Shown piece by piece: positions 15,644 to 22,965 of a DNA stretch of 31,793 bases. This DNA is from an uncultured Lachnospiraceae bacterium (GTDB lineage Bacteria; Bacillota; Clostridia; Lachnospirales; Lachnospiraceae), in contig CAJTZH010000027.1 in assembly GCA_910584325.1 (NCBI GenBank), positions 1-31,793 on the forward strand, written 5' to 3'. Numbering within the stretch: the stretch's first letter is position 1; each line of letters opens with the position of its first letter. The translations under genes and the position numbers were made by a program. The notes beneath the pieces were generated by a model. The model had not been told where the DNA came from. It did not search any database and saw nothing but the letters and a program-made list of their open reading frames with translations.

Positions 15644-16411
15644 ATGGCAATTTTAGAGGTGAAATGCCTTAAAAAAGTATACACGACACGTTTCGGCGCC
15701 AATCAGGTACAGGCTTTGTCCGACGTATCTTTTTCGGTGGAAAACGGGGAGTATGTGGCAATCATGGGAGAGTCCGGTTCCGGTAAGACGACGCTGTTAA
15801 ATATTCTGGCGGCGCTCGATAAACCAACGGGCGGAAAGGTGGTCCTTGAAGGGAAGGACTTATCGATGGTCCGTGAAAAAGACATTTCGGCGTTTCGGCG
15901 TGACAATCTGGGATTTGTATTTCAGGACTTTAATCTGCTGGATACATTTACGTTAAAAGATAACATTTTGCTGCCGCTTGTGCTGGCAAAAAAGAGCGTC
16001 AGAGAAATGGAAGCAAAGCTGGAACCGATTGCAAAACAGCTTGGCATCAGCGCGCTTTTGGATAAGTTTCCGTATGAGGTATCCGGCGGTCAGAAACAGC
16101 GCGCGGCAGTCGCGAGAGCGCTTATCACAGAGCCGAAACTGATTTTGGCGGACGAGCCGACGGGTGCGCTTGATTCTAAATCAACGGACAGTCTGCTGGA
16201 AAGTTTCGCGCAAATCAACGAGGGCGGTCAGACCATTCTGATGGTAACACATTCCACAAAAGCGGCAAGCAATGCGGGGAGGGTGCTTTTCATAAAGGAC
16301 GGCGAGGTGTTCCATCAGATTTACCGAGGAAACAGTACGAATGAACAGATGTATCAGAAAATTTCTGCTACGTTAACTCTGTTGGCAACGGGCGGTGACA
16401 AAAATGAGTAG
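15644..16411 (+). CDS. ABC transporter ATP-binding protein, BceA-like
   Basis: A 255-residue ABC ATPase of the MacB/BceA type. Walker A GESGSGKTT (42-50), Q-loop FVFQDFNLL, signature VSGGQKQR (146-153), Walker B LILADE (166-171) and the EPTGALDSKS loop are intact. It has AAGGAGG upstream. It pairs with the overlapping FtsX-type permease that follows. Such pairs remove or release peptide antibiotics such as bacitracin from lipid II targets and often also sense them. The usual response regulator and histidine kinase are not in the window. Confidence 0.92.
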   Translation: MAILEVKCLKKVYTTRFGANQVQALSDVSFSVENGEYVAIMGESGSGKTTLLNILAALDKPTGGKVVLEGKDLSMVREKDISAFRRDNLGFVFQDFNLLDTFTLKDNILLPLVLAKKSVREMEAKLEPIAKQLGISALLDKFPYEVSGGQKQRAAVARALITEPKLILADEPTGALDSKSTDSLLESFAQINEGGQTILMVTHSTKAASNAGRVLFIKDGEVFHQIYRGNSTNEQMYQKISATLTLLATGGDKNE

Positions 16412-18401
16412 TATATTTTATGCGAAACTGGCTGTCAGCAATATCCGTAAAAACAGTAAAACGTATGTTCCTTATATTTTGACCTGCGTTATGACGATTA
16501 TGATGTTTTACATTATCAAATCGTTATCGGTCAATCCCGGCATTAAAGGAATGTCGGGTGACTGGGCGCTGCTCTCTCTGTTGAATATGGGCAGCTTTAT
16601 TGTCAGTATATTTTCGGCGGTATTTTTGTTTTATACAAACAGTTTCCTGATGAAGCGCCGTAAGAAAGAATTTGGCGTTTTTAATATTCTCGGTTTAGAG
16701 AAAAAGCATCTGGCAAAAGTGATGGCGTTTGAAGCGCTGTTTGTTGCGGCAATCGGAATCGTTTTGGGAATCGGTTTCGGGATTGCGCTGGATAAAGTGA
16801 TGTATTTGCTGATTGCCAAAATGATTGGCGTTGAAGTTTCGCTGGGATTTTATATTTCGTGGGAAGTGATACGGTATACGGTGATACTATTTGGTATTAT
16901 ATTTATACTGATTTATTTAAGGACGGTCAATATTATCCGCGTATCTAATCCGATTGAACTGCTCCGCGGCGGAAATGTGGGAGAAAAAGAGCCGAAAACA
17001 AAATGGATTATGGCGATACTCGGCGCGGCGGCGCTTGGAACCGGTTACTACATGGCGCTAAACGTCGGCAATCCGCTGGCGGCGCTTGAGATTTTTTTCC
17101 TTGCGGTTCTGCTGGTTATCATTGGAACATATTTTCTGTTTACCGCGGGCAGCATTGCGCTTTTAAAACTGTTAAAGAAAAATAAAAAATTTTATTACAA
17201 GACAAAACATTTTATCAGCGTATCGGGCATGATATACCGTATGAAGCAAAACGCGGTGGGACTTGCGAATATCTGTATTCTGTCCACGGCGCTGCTGGTT
17301 ATGGTATCGAGCACAACGTCGCTTATGGTGGGAATTGAGGATATTATGACGACCAGATATACAAACAATTTTTCCGTTTATTCCACCGAAACTTCCGAGC
17401 TGGTCAATGAGCAAATTGTTTCCACGGTAAGAGCTGTCTGTGAGGAAGAAAATCTTTCCGTGAAAAATGAAACAGGATATTACTATCTGGATATGACTGT
17501 AATCAGGAACGGAAACGAGTTTTTGACGGATGTAAATGACGAAAATTTTTTTGAAGTGATGGACAATATGAATATTCTGGTGTTTGTCACGGCGGATGAT
17601 TACAATGCGGTTATGAACGAACATATTTCTCTTGCGGACGACGAGGTTCTGATTTATTCAAACCGCGACGCGTTTCGGTTTGATACCATGAAAATATTTG
17701 ACCGTGAATATCGGATAGCCGGTGTTTTGGATACGATTCAATTTGAAATCGGAGCAATCAATTCGAATATTGCTTCCGCGCACTATATTGTTGTTTCGGG
17801 CATGGAGGAACTGAGAAGGCTTGAAGTATTCGCACTGGAAGCGTCGCGCGATTTCAGAGTGCCGAACGCGGTCAGCTATTATTACGGAATTGACACGGAA
17901 GACAACGCCCAACAGCAGATAGATGTTTTCCTTACGGCAAAAAACAGGATTGGTGAATTTAACGGTTATGTGGAAATCAGGGAAGCGAACCGCCGTGATA
18001 TGATTGCGCTTTACGGAGGATTATTTTTTCTCGGCATTTTCCTTGGCACGCTGTTTTTGATGGCAACCGTGCTGATTATTTACTACAAACAGATTTCGGA
18101 AGGGTACGAGGACAGAGAGCGTTTTGAAATCATGCAGAAGGTCGGAATGAGTAAAAACGAGGTAAAATCCGCCATCCGTTCGCAGGTACTGACCGTATTT
18201 TTCCTGCCGTTAATATTCGCCGGACTTCATCTGACGGTGGCGTTTCCGATTCTGACGCAGCTTCTTTCGATGCTGAATATGGTAAATGTTTCTCTTTACG
18301 GTGTGTGCGTTGCGATTGGGTTTGGCGCGTTTGCAATATTGTATGTGATTATTTACATGATGACGGCAAAGACGTATTATAAAATTGTCAGTGTGAAATA
18401 A
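16404..18401 (+). CDS. ABC transporter permease, BceB/FtsX-like
   Basis: A 665-residue protein with about ten membrane helices. Four lie near the N-terminus, a large loop at about 310-540 is presumably outside the cell, and three long helices end it. This is the BceB layout. ATG 16404 overlaps the last codons of the ATPase gene, a typical coupling; GTG 16395 is an alternative. A conserved-looking KKEFGVFNILGLEKKHL follows an early helix, as in FtsX-type proteins. The large outer loop is where BceB-type proteins bind peptide antibiotics. No intrinsic terminator is seen before the next gene. Confidence 0.9.
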   Translation: MSSIFYAKLAVSNIRKNSKTYVPYILTCVMTIMMFYIIKSLSVNPGIKGMSGDWALLSLLNMGSFIVSIFSAVFLFYTNSFLMKRRKKEFGVFNILGLEKKHLAKVMAFEALFVAAIGIVLGIGFGIALDKVMYLLIAKMIGVEVSLGFYISWEVIRYTVILFGIIFILIYLRTVNIIRVSNPIELLRGGNVGEKEPKTKWIMAILGAAALGTGYYMALNVGNPLAALEIFFLAVLLVIIGTYFLFTAGSIALLKLLKKNKKFYYKTKHFISVSGMIYRMKQNAVGLANICILSTALLVMVSSTTSLMVGIEDIMTTRYTNNFSVYSTETSELVNEQIVSTVRAVCEEENLSVKNETGYYYLDMTVIRNGNEFLTDVNDENFFEVMDNMNILVFVTADDYNAVMNEHISLADDEVLIYSNRDAFRFDTMKIFDREYRIAGVLDTIQFEIGAINSNIASAHYIVVSGMEELRRLEVFALEASRDFRVPNAVSYYYGIDTEDNAQQQIDVFLTAKNRIGEFNGYVEIREANRRDMIALYGGLFFLGIFLGTLFLMATVLIIYYKQISEGYEDRERFEIMQKVGMSKNEVKSAIRSQVLTVFFLPLIFAGLHLTVAFPILTQLLSMLNMVNVSLYGVCVAIGFGAFAILYVIIYMMTAKTYYKIVSVK

Positions 18402-18431
18402 TTGGGGGACGGTAAAGAAGGAGGAATCAGT

Positions 18432-18989
18432 GTGGGCAAAAGAATAAGAATATGGGCTGTGGCAGGATTTCTTGTCATGATGCTGATACTGATAAAAATT
18501 TTTTTCGACCAGCAATTTGATTCCGTGGAATCACTGCAAAATTATATGAAGGGATTTGGCATAGCGGCTCCGTTTGTGTTAATGGTATTTCAGGTATTGC
18601 AGGTGGTGGTTCCGGTATTGCCGGGATATCTGGGGTGTGCGGCGGGAGCCATTGCTTTTGGCACGGCGATGGGATTTTTGTATAATTATATCAGTATCAG
18701 CATTGGTTCCATTATCGCGTTTTTCCTGGCAAAAAAGTACGGCATGGATATTGTCAATGTTATGTTTCCAAAGAAACGGTATGAAAAGTGGGTGGCATGG
18801 ATTGAAAAGAGCAGGTCGTATGAAGCAATGCTGATTTTATCCATGCTGCTTCCGTTATTTCCGGATGATTTTTTGTGTTATTTTTGCGGACTGATGAAAA
18901 TGAACAGCAAACGGTTTATCTGGATGATTATTCTTGGAAAACCGTGGCTGATTCTGGCATACAGTATTGGATTCGGACTGATAAAATAA
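18432..18989 (+). CDS. TVP38/TMEM64-family membrane protein
   Basis: A 185-residue membrane protein. An N-terminal helix precedes the VTT-type domain (VPVLPGYLGCAAGAIAFGTA, then IIAFFLAKKYG and the LLPLFPDDFLCYFCGL region), which marks the TVP38/DedA-like family of putative lipid or ion transporters. I chose GTG 18432 because AAGGAGG lies 8 nt upstream. It follows the permease gene by 30 bp and may share its transcript. Some family members move phospholipids between leaflets, which could help resist peptide antibiotics, but no specific link is shown here. Confidence 0.85.
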   Translation: MGKRIRIWAVAGFLVMMLILIKIFFDQQFDSVESLQNYMKGFGIAAPFVLMVFQVLQVVVPVLPGYLGCAAGAIAFGTAMGFLYNYISISIGSIIAFFLAKKYGMDIVNVMFPKKRYEKWVAWIEKSRSYEAMLILSMLLPLFPDDFLCYFCGLMKMNSKRFIWMIILGKPWLILAYSIGFGLIK

Positions 18990-19000
18990 GTGTGAGAAGT

Positions 19001-19036
19001 AAGAGGCGTCGTGTCCCGGGTGGGGAATGGCGCCTT
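19001..19036 (+). terminator. Weak hairpin after TVP38 gene
   Basis: AAGAGGCG (19001-19008) can pair with CGCCTT (19031-19036) with a bulged A. There is no T run, so termination is doubtful. Confidence 0.3.
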
Positions 19037-19055
19037 AAAACATTATTGTAAGTAG

Positions 19056-19445
19056 TTAAAATCTATTTTTTAACATACTATCTATAAGGTTATTTGAAAA
19101 ATTAGTTATGCCTGAGTAAAATAGTTTAGTAAGCTGTTGGTACGAATTATGAACAACAGAGGTTATGAATATCTTTGATATAGGAATAAATGTGATTATA
19201 AAAAACAAAAAAGTCAGAAAAAATCTAATTTTCCAGTGAATTTCTCTCATTTCTTTGGAGGTTGCATCAGTAATTGCTCCAATATTTCCAGTAAAGAAAT
19301 AAGAAAGTTTGCAAATGATACTTTCAACTATTTTCATAATGAATGAGGTAAGGATGCAACCCCATAAATATTCAAATCCATTCTCCCAGGAAAATGGAAG
19401 TGTAGTATGAAACATAATCAAGCTTGTCATAAAGTAATAAAACAT
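19056..19445 (-). CDS. Small membrane protein of unknown function
   Basis: A 129-residue minus-strand protein with three hydrophobic stretches, including MFYYFMTSLIMFHTTLPF at the start and FFLTFLFFIITFIPI in the second half. AGGAG precedes ATG 19445. On the minus strand upstream, TTGATT and TATTAT lie 16 bp apart. I recognise no family. The AT-rich sequence and lone orientation suggest an acquired gene. It stands between the transporter block and the defence genes. Confidence 0.55.
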   Translation of the reverse strand: MFYYFMTSLIMFHTTLPFSWENGFEYLWGCILTSFIMKIVESIICKLSYFFTGNIGAITDATSKEMREIHWKIRFFLTFLFFIITFIPISKIFITSVVHNSYQQLTKLFYSGITNFSNNLIDSMLKNRF

Positions 19446-19577
19446 AAAATATCTCCTGAATTTAAATGGTGTTTTTCAAAGATAATTGACAAGAATATAT
19501 TTTATAATAGATTGGTATATAATGCAATCAAACCGATGAGATAAAAGTTTAATACAGACATTTGAACTGAAATAAAA

Positions 19578-19606
19578 TGGAAAATACAATTGTTTCATGA
19601 TATAAT
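19578..19606 (+). promoter_or_regulatory. Extended -10 promoter for hsdM remnant
   Basis: TGGAAA (19578-19583), a 17-bp spacer, and TATAAT (19601-19606) with TG at the extended -10 position. It precedes GTG 19650. Confidence 0.5.
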
Positions 19607-19649
19607 GAAATAAGTATTTTGGAATTTATAAATGACGGAGGATTAAGGA

Positions 19650-20264
19650 GTGGCAGCAAAAACAAAAGCCAAGGAAGTCTCTATGGAAGAAGCATTGTGG
19701 AAGTCTGCGGATAAATTGAGAGGGTCGGTTGAACCGTCTGAATATAAACATGTTGTTTTGAGTTTATTTTTCTTGAAGTTTGCGAGCGATAAATTTAAGG
19801 AGCAGAGAGAAAAAATCATTGCTGACGGATTGGAGAAATTTGCAGATAACATTGCATTTTATACGAAGGATAATGTATTTTATCTGACACCGGAAAGCCG
19901 TTGGTCTTACATTATGGAAAATGCCAAGCAGGATGATATTGCGCTAAAGATAGATACAGCTCTTTTTACCATTGAAAAAACAAATCCAATTTTAAAAGGG
20001 GCGCTGCCGGATAACTATTACTCCCGATTACAAATTGATACGGTTAAATTGGCTTCTTTATTAGATGAAATTAATAAAATTGATACAACAAAAGATAAAG
20101 AAAATGATATTATTGGTCGTATGTATGAATATTTTCTGAGTAAATTTGCGATTGCGGAGGGAAAGGGAAAAGGCGAATTTTATACGCCAAAGTCGATTGT
20201 TAATTTGATAGCGGAACTGATAGAGCCTTATGACGGGACGCTTTATGATGAGGCAGTTGCGTGA
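19650..20264 (+). pseudogene. Type I restriction methyltransferase (HsdM), N-terminal fragment
   Basis: The frame from GTG 19650 (GGAGGA seven bases upstream) begins like HsdM: MEEALWKSADKLRGSVEPSE, YKHVVLSLFFLKFASDKF and, later, KGEFYTPKSIVNLIAELI. It ends after EPYDGTLYDEAVA. In a whole HsdM the next segment is the SAM-binding motif D-P-A-C-G-S-G-G-M. That motif and the catalytic NPPF are missing, so the 204-residue product cannot methylate DNA. No hsdS or hsdR follows. A deletion joined this fragment to the sequence upstream of the next defence gene. Confidence 0.85.
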
Positions 20265-20325
20265 TTGATACAATATAACGGAGTTTAGTGGGGCGGAAAA
20301 ACGCAGAAGTAAGGGATTTTAGATA

Positions 20326-20358
20326 AGACTGCACACGACGGTCTTTTTATTTTATTTT
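20326..20358 (+). terminator. Intrinsic terminator after HsdM remnant
   Basis: AGACTG (20326-20331) pairs with CGGTCT (20339-20344), followed by a T-rich tail (20345-20358). Stem is short but the tail is good. Confidence 0.5.
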
Positions 20359-20410
20359 GTGGTTGGAGATAAGTACATTATATATGGATAAATGGGCTGA
20401 AAGATGTATA

Positions 20411-20432
20411 CTCCTTTAACGATTTAAAGGAG
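20411..20432. repeat. Perfect hairpin CTCCTTTAA/TTAAAGGAG
   Basis: CTCCTTTAA (20411-20419) pairs exactly with TTAAAGGAG (20424-20432) around CGAT. It buries an AAAGGAGG-like sequence. No clear open frame follows, so its role is unknown; the sequence to 20510 holds no gene that I can see. Confidence 0.4.
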
Positions 20433-20513
20433 GTTTTCGTTAAAAGGTATAGAATCGTTAATGTTGTATTTATGAAAAATATAGTCCTAGATTCTGATTT
20501 TTATTAATAGCTG

Positions 20514-20541
20514 TTGTCAAAATGTGTGCAAATGATATAAT
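20514..20541 (+). promoter_or_regulatory. Sigma-A promoter of restriction endonuclease gene
   Basis: TTGTCA (20514-20519), a 16-bp spacer and TATAAT (20536-20541), 30 bp before ATG 20572. Confidence 0.65.
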
Positions 20542-20571
20542 AGTTGTATCTACACACAGGAGGTAATAACA

Positions 20572-21537
20572 ATGGCAGAACCCATTTTGAATGTAAAGAA
20601 GGATACAAAGGGATATACGGCAGCAGTCCCAAGTATAGAGATACTAAGCTATGTTTATGAGAAAAATTTACCTGGTAGTTCCCAAACTTTTAATGATATT
20701 ATATTAAATCTTCAAGATGTCACAAAGAAGATATTTGCTAAACATAAACCCAAGCCTAAGGAACCAAAATCGGGTGCCTTTAATAACTGCAATGGTAGAT
20801 GGGGAGAGTATGTTTTCGGTGCATATGCGTGGAATTATTTGGTTGATGTAAATTTGAATAATCAGAATAATGATAGATATGTATATGTTAAACTGCCCAC
20901 AAATAATTCTACTACAAAGAAATCTATTTCCAATATATGGACTTCGTTATTAATAGAGTCACAGCGAATAATCTTATCGGGATTTGAAAAAGATTCTAAT
21001 GATTTACAAGTGAAGGAGTTTGGGCATAAAGCGTTTAAGTTATGTTCAAGTAACCCTGATGCTGTCATATTGAAATTTGAAAATGAAGAATGTAAAGAAT
21101 TAGGAATTGATCCGTTGAAAAAATTGGATTCTTTAGAAGAAGGTAATATTGAATTAATTGATAGCATTTTTGAAAAAGTAAGGGGTGCTGTTTCAATAGA
21201 AAAAAATATACAATGTTTTCTATCAATTAAAACTTCTACTAGGTCAGACAGGCGGTATCAATTTATTCATGAAGGCGATGATATAAAAGCAATGATTATG
21301 CTTTTATGTACGAAATTGCCTTTAGGTGTAGGGAGTATTCCTAAATTTTGTCAAAAAAGATTTTATGCGTTTTCCTTAGATAGGGTTTCAGAAGCAGATA
21401 TGGACACTATGGAAACAGCAATGACGGCATGTATATCATCACCTTTGATTGATCCAATTTGGTGCGTAGATAAATTATTTGAATGTTTGAAACCGGATGA
21501 TGTAGTTAAGGCTTTAGAAAGCATATTACAGTCTTAA
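20572..21537 (+). CDS. Type II restriction endonuclease, Cfr10I/Bse634I family
   Basis: A 321-residue protein. Around the active site it has P162-D163 (NPDAVILKF) and S218-I219-K220 (FLSIKTSTRSDRRYQ), with E234 exactly 14 residues after K220. This P-D...S-x-K...E arrangement, with the acidic residue moved downstream, is the hallmark of Cfr10I and Bse634I. R224, D226 and R227 lie at +4, +6 and +7 from the lysine, as in Bse634I and NgoMIV, where these residues read the CCGG core. GRWGEYVFG (E79) may correspond to the extra metal-site glutamate near residue 80. Predicted target: a six-base site with CCGG in the middle. AGGAGGT precedes ATG 20572. The methyltransferase downstream would protect the host. 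Confidence 0.75.
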   Translation: MAEPILNVKKDTKGYTAAVPSIEILSYVYEKNLPGSSQTFNDIILNLQDVTKKIFAKHKPKPKEPKSGAFNNCNGRWGEYVFGAYAWNYLVDVNLNNQNNDRYVYVKLPTNNSTTKKSISNIWTSLLIESQRIILSGFEKDSNDLQVKEFGHKAFKLCSSNPDAVILKFENEECKELGIDPLKKLDSLEEGNIELIDSIFEKVRGAVSIEKNIQCFLSIKTSTRSDRRYQFIHEGDDIKAMIMLLCTKLPLGVGSIPKFCQKRFYAFSLDRVSEADMDTMETAMTACISSPLIDPIWCVDKLFECLKPDDVVKALESILQS

Positions 21538-21544
21538 ACTGGTG

Positions 21545-21575
21545 CGCAGGGGTTTTGCCCCTGCGTTTTAATTTT
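21545..21575 (+). terminator. Intrinsic terminator after endonuclease gene
   Basis: CGCAGGGG (21545-21552) pairs with CCCCTGCG (21558-21565) around TTTTG, then TTTTAATTTT. It should separate the endonuclease transcript from the methyltransferase transcript. Confidence 0.85.
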
Positions 21576-21588
21576 ATAAAAACAGTAG

Positions 21589-21615
21589 TTGATATTATTC
21601 GCTTTGTGGTATAAA
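21589..21615 (+). promoter_or_regulatory. Promoter of HTH-methyltransferase gene
   Basis: TTGATA (21589-21594), a 15-bp spacer and TATAAA (21610-21615) with an extended TG. It gives the methyltransferase and McrBC genes their own transcript. Confidence 0.5.
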
Positions 21616-21653
21616 ATGGAGAATGAAAATGAATTGGTTGTTGGGAGATTATT

Positions 21654-22961
21654 ATGGAATACATGACAATAAAAGACGCAGCAGAGAAATGGGGAATTAC
21701 TCAAAGGCGCATTCAGGTTTTATGTGCAGGAGGAAGAATAGTGGGAGCTGTGCGGTTTGGAAAGGCATGGGCAATACCAGTCGATACAGAAAAGCCATCT
21801 GATGCAAGAGTAAAATCTGGAAAATATATAAAATATCAAGGAGAAGAGAAAAACATGAGTGATCAGAAAATTAAGTTGTTTTCTTTTTTTTCCGGGAGCG
21901 GATTTCTGGATTTGGGTTTTGAAAAGGCAGGGTTTCAAATAGAATTTGTAAATGAATACCAACCTAATTTTATGTCTGCTTATAAATATGCCAGAAAAAA
22001 AATGAATATTAAGCCTCCTAAATACGGTTACTACAATACGGATATAAACGAGTTCCTGGAACAGAGACAAAAGGAATTACAAGAAAATTTGGCGGATGCA
22101 AAAAAGGATGGGTCACTTGTCGGATTTCTGGGAGGCCCTCCCTGTCCCGATTTTTCGATTGCTGGGAAAAATAAAGGCAGAGATGGAATAAATGGGAAAT
22201 TGTCTTCAAGTTATGTAAAATTGATAGCCAATATGAAGCCGGATTTCTTTCTGTTTGAGAATGTAAAAGGGCTATGGAGGACGGCAAGGCACAGGGAATA
22301 TTTTGAAGAATTGAAAAAAATATTATATGGTGCAGGCTATGTTATGACTGAGAGGCTGACAAATGCAATAGAGTATGGCGCTCCGCAGGATAGGGATAGG
22401 ATTCTTCTATTTGGTGTACGGGAAGACGTGTTGGCAAGGCTGGGGAACAAGGATATATCAGATTTCCCCTGGGACAAATACCAAAAGTATAAGGTAGATG
22501 CAGTAAAACAGAGGCAGTGGCCGGAATTGGAAGAATTCCATGCGGATGTGGAAACTCAATGCCCGCAGACCGTGCTAAAAGAGCTAACAGTAGAGTATTG
22601 GTTCAGAAAGAATGATGTAGAGAACCATCCAAATGCCAAAGATTATTTTATCCCACGTGCTGGATTGATAAGGATGCAGACAATTGAAGAGGGCGATGTG
22701 AGTAAGAAGTCATATAAAAGATTGCATAGATGGCGTTATTCGCCAACGGTTGCATACGGAAATAATGAAGTGCATTTACACCCCTACAAGGAAAGAAGGT
22801 TATCGGCAGCCGAAGCCATGGCACTACAGACTCTGCCAAAGGATTTTGAATTGCCTGCAGATATGTCACTGACAGATAAATTCAAGACAATCGGTAATGG
22901 TGTTCCATTTTTACTGGCAAATGGAATCGCAAAAACCATAGATGATTTTTTGAGAGGATAA
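21654..22961 (+). CDS. HTH-fused DNA C5-cytosine methyltransferase
   Basis: A 435-residue protein. Residues 4-45 form an excisionase/MerR-like helix-turn-helix (MTIKDAAEKWGITQRRIQVL). From about 73 it is a C5-cytosine methyltransferase: motif I FFSGSGFLDLGFEKAG (SAM binding), IV GGPPCPDFS with catalytic C164, VI FENVKG, VIII QDRDRI, and X near the end (IGNGVPFLLANGIA). It places a methyl group on carbon 5 of cytosine. The HTH may let it repress its own promoter, as some restriction-linked methyltransferases do. An internal ATG at 21855 follows AAGGAG by 11 bases, so a shorter enzyme lacking the HTH could also be made. It probably protects the CCGG sites cut by the upstream endonuclease. Confidence 0.88.
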   Translation: MEYMTIKDAAEKWGITQRRIQVLCAGGRIVGAVRFGKAWAIPVDTEKPSDARVKSGKYIKYQGEEKNMSDQKIKLFSFFSGSGFLDLGFEKAGFQIEFVNEYQPNFMSAYKYARKKMNIKPPKYGYYNTDINEFLEQRQKELQENLADAKKDGSLVGFLGGPPCPDFSIAGKNKGRDGINGKLSSSYVKLIANMKPDFFLFENVKGLWRTARHREYFEELKKILYGAGYVMTERLTNAIEYGAPQDRDRILLFGVREDVLARLGNKDISDFPWDKYQKYKVDAVKQRQWPELEEFHADVETQCPQTVLKELTVEYWFRKNDVENHPNAKDYFIPRAGLIRMQTIEEGDVSKKSYKRLHRWRYSPTVAYGNNEVHLHPYKERRLSAAEAMALQTLPKDFELPADMSLTDKFKTIGNGVPFLLANGIAKTIDDFLRG

Positions 22962-22965
22962 CAAT

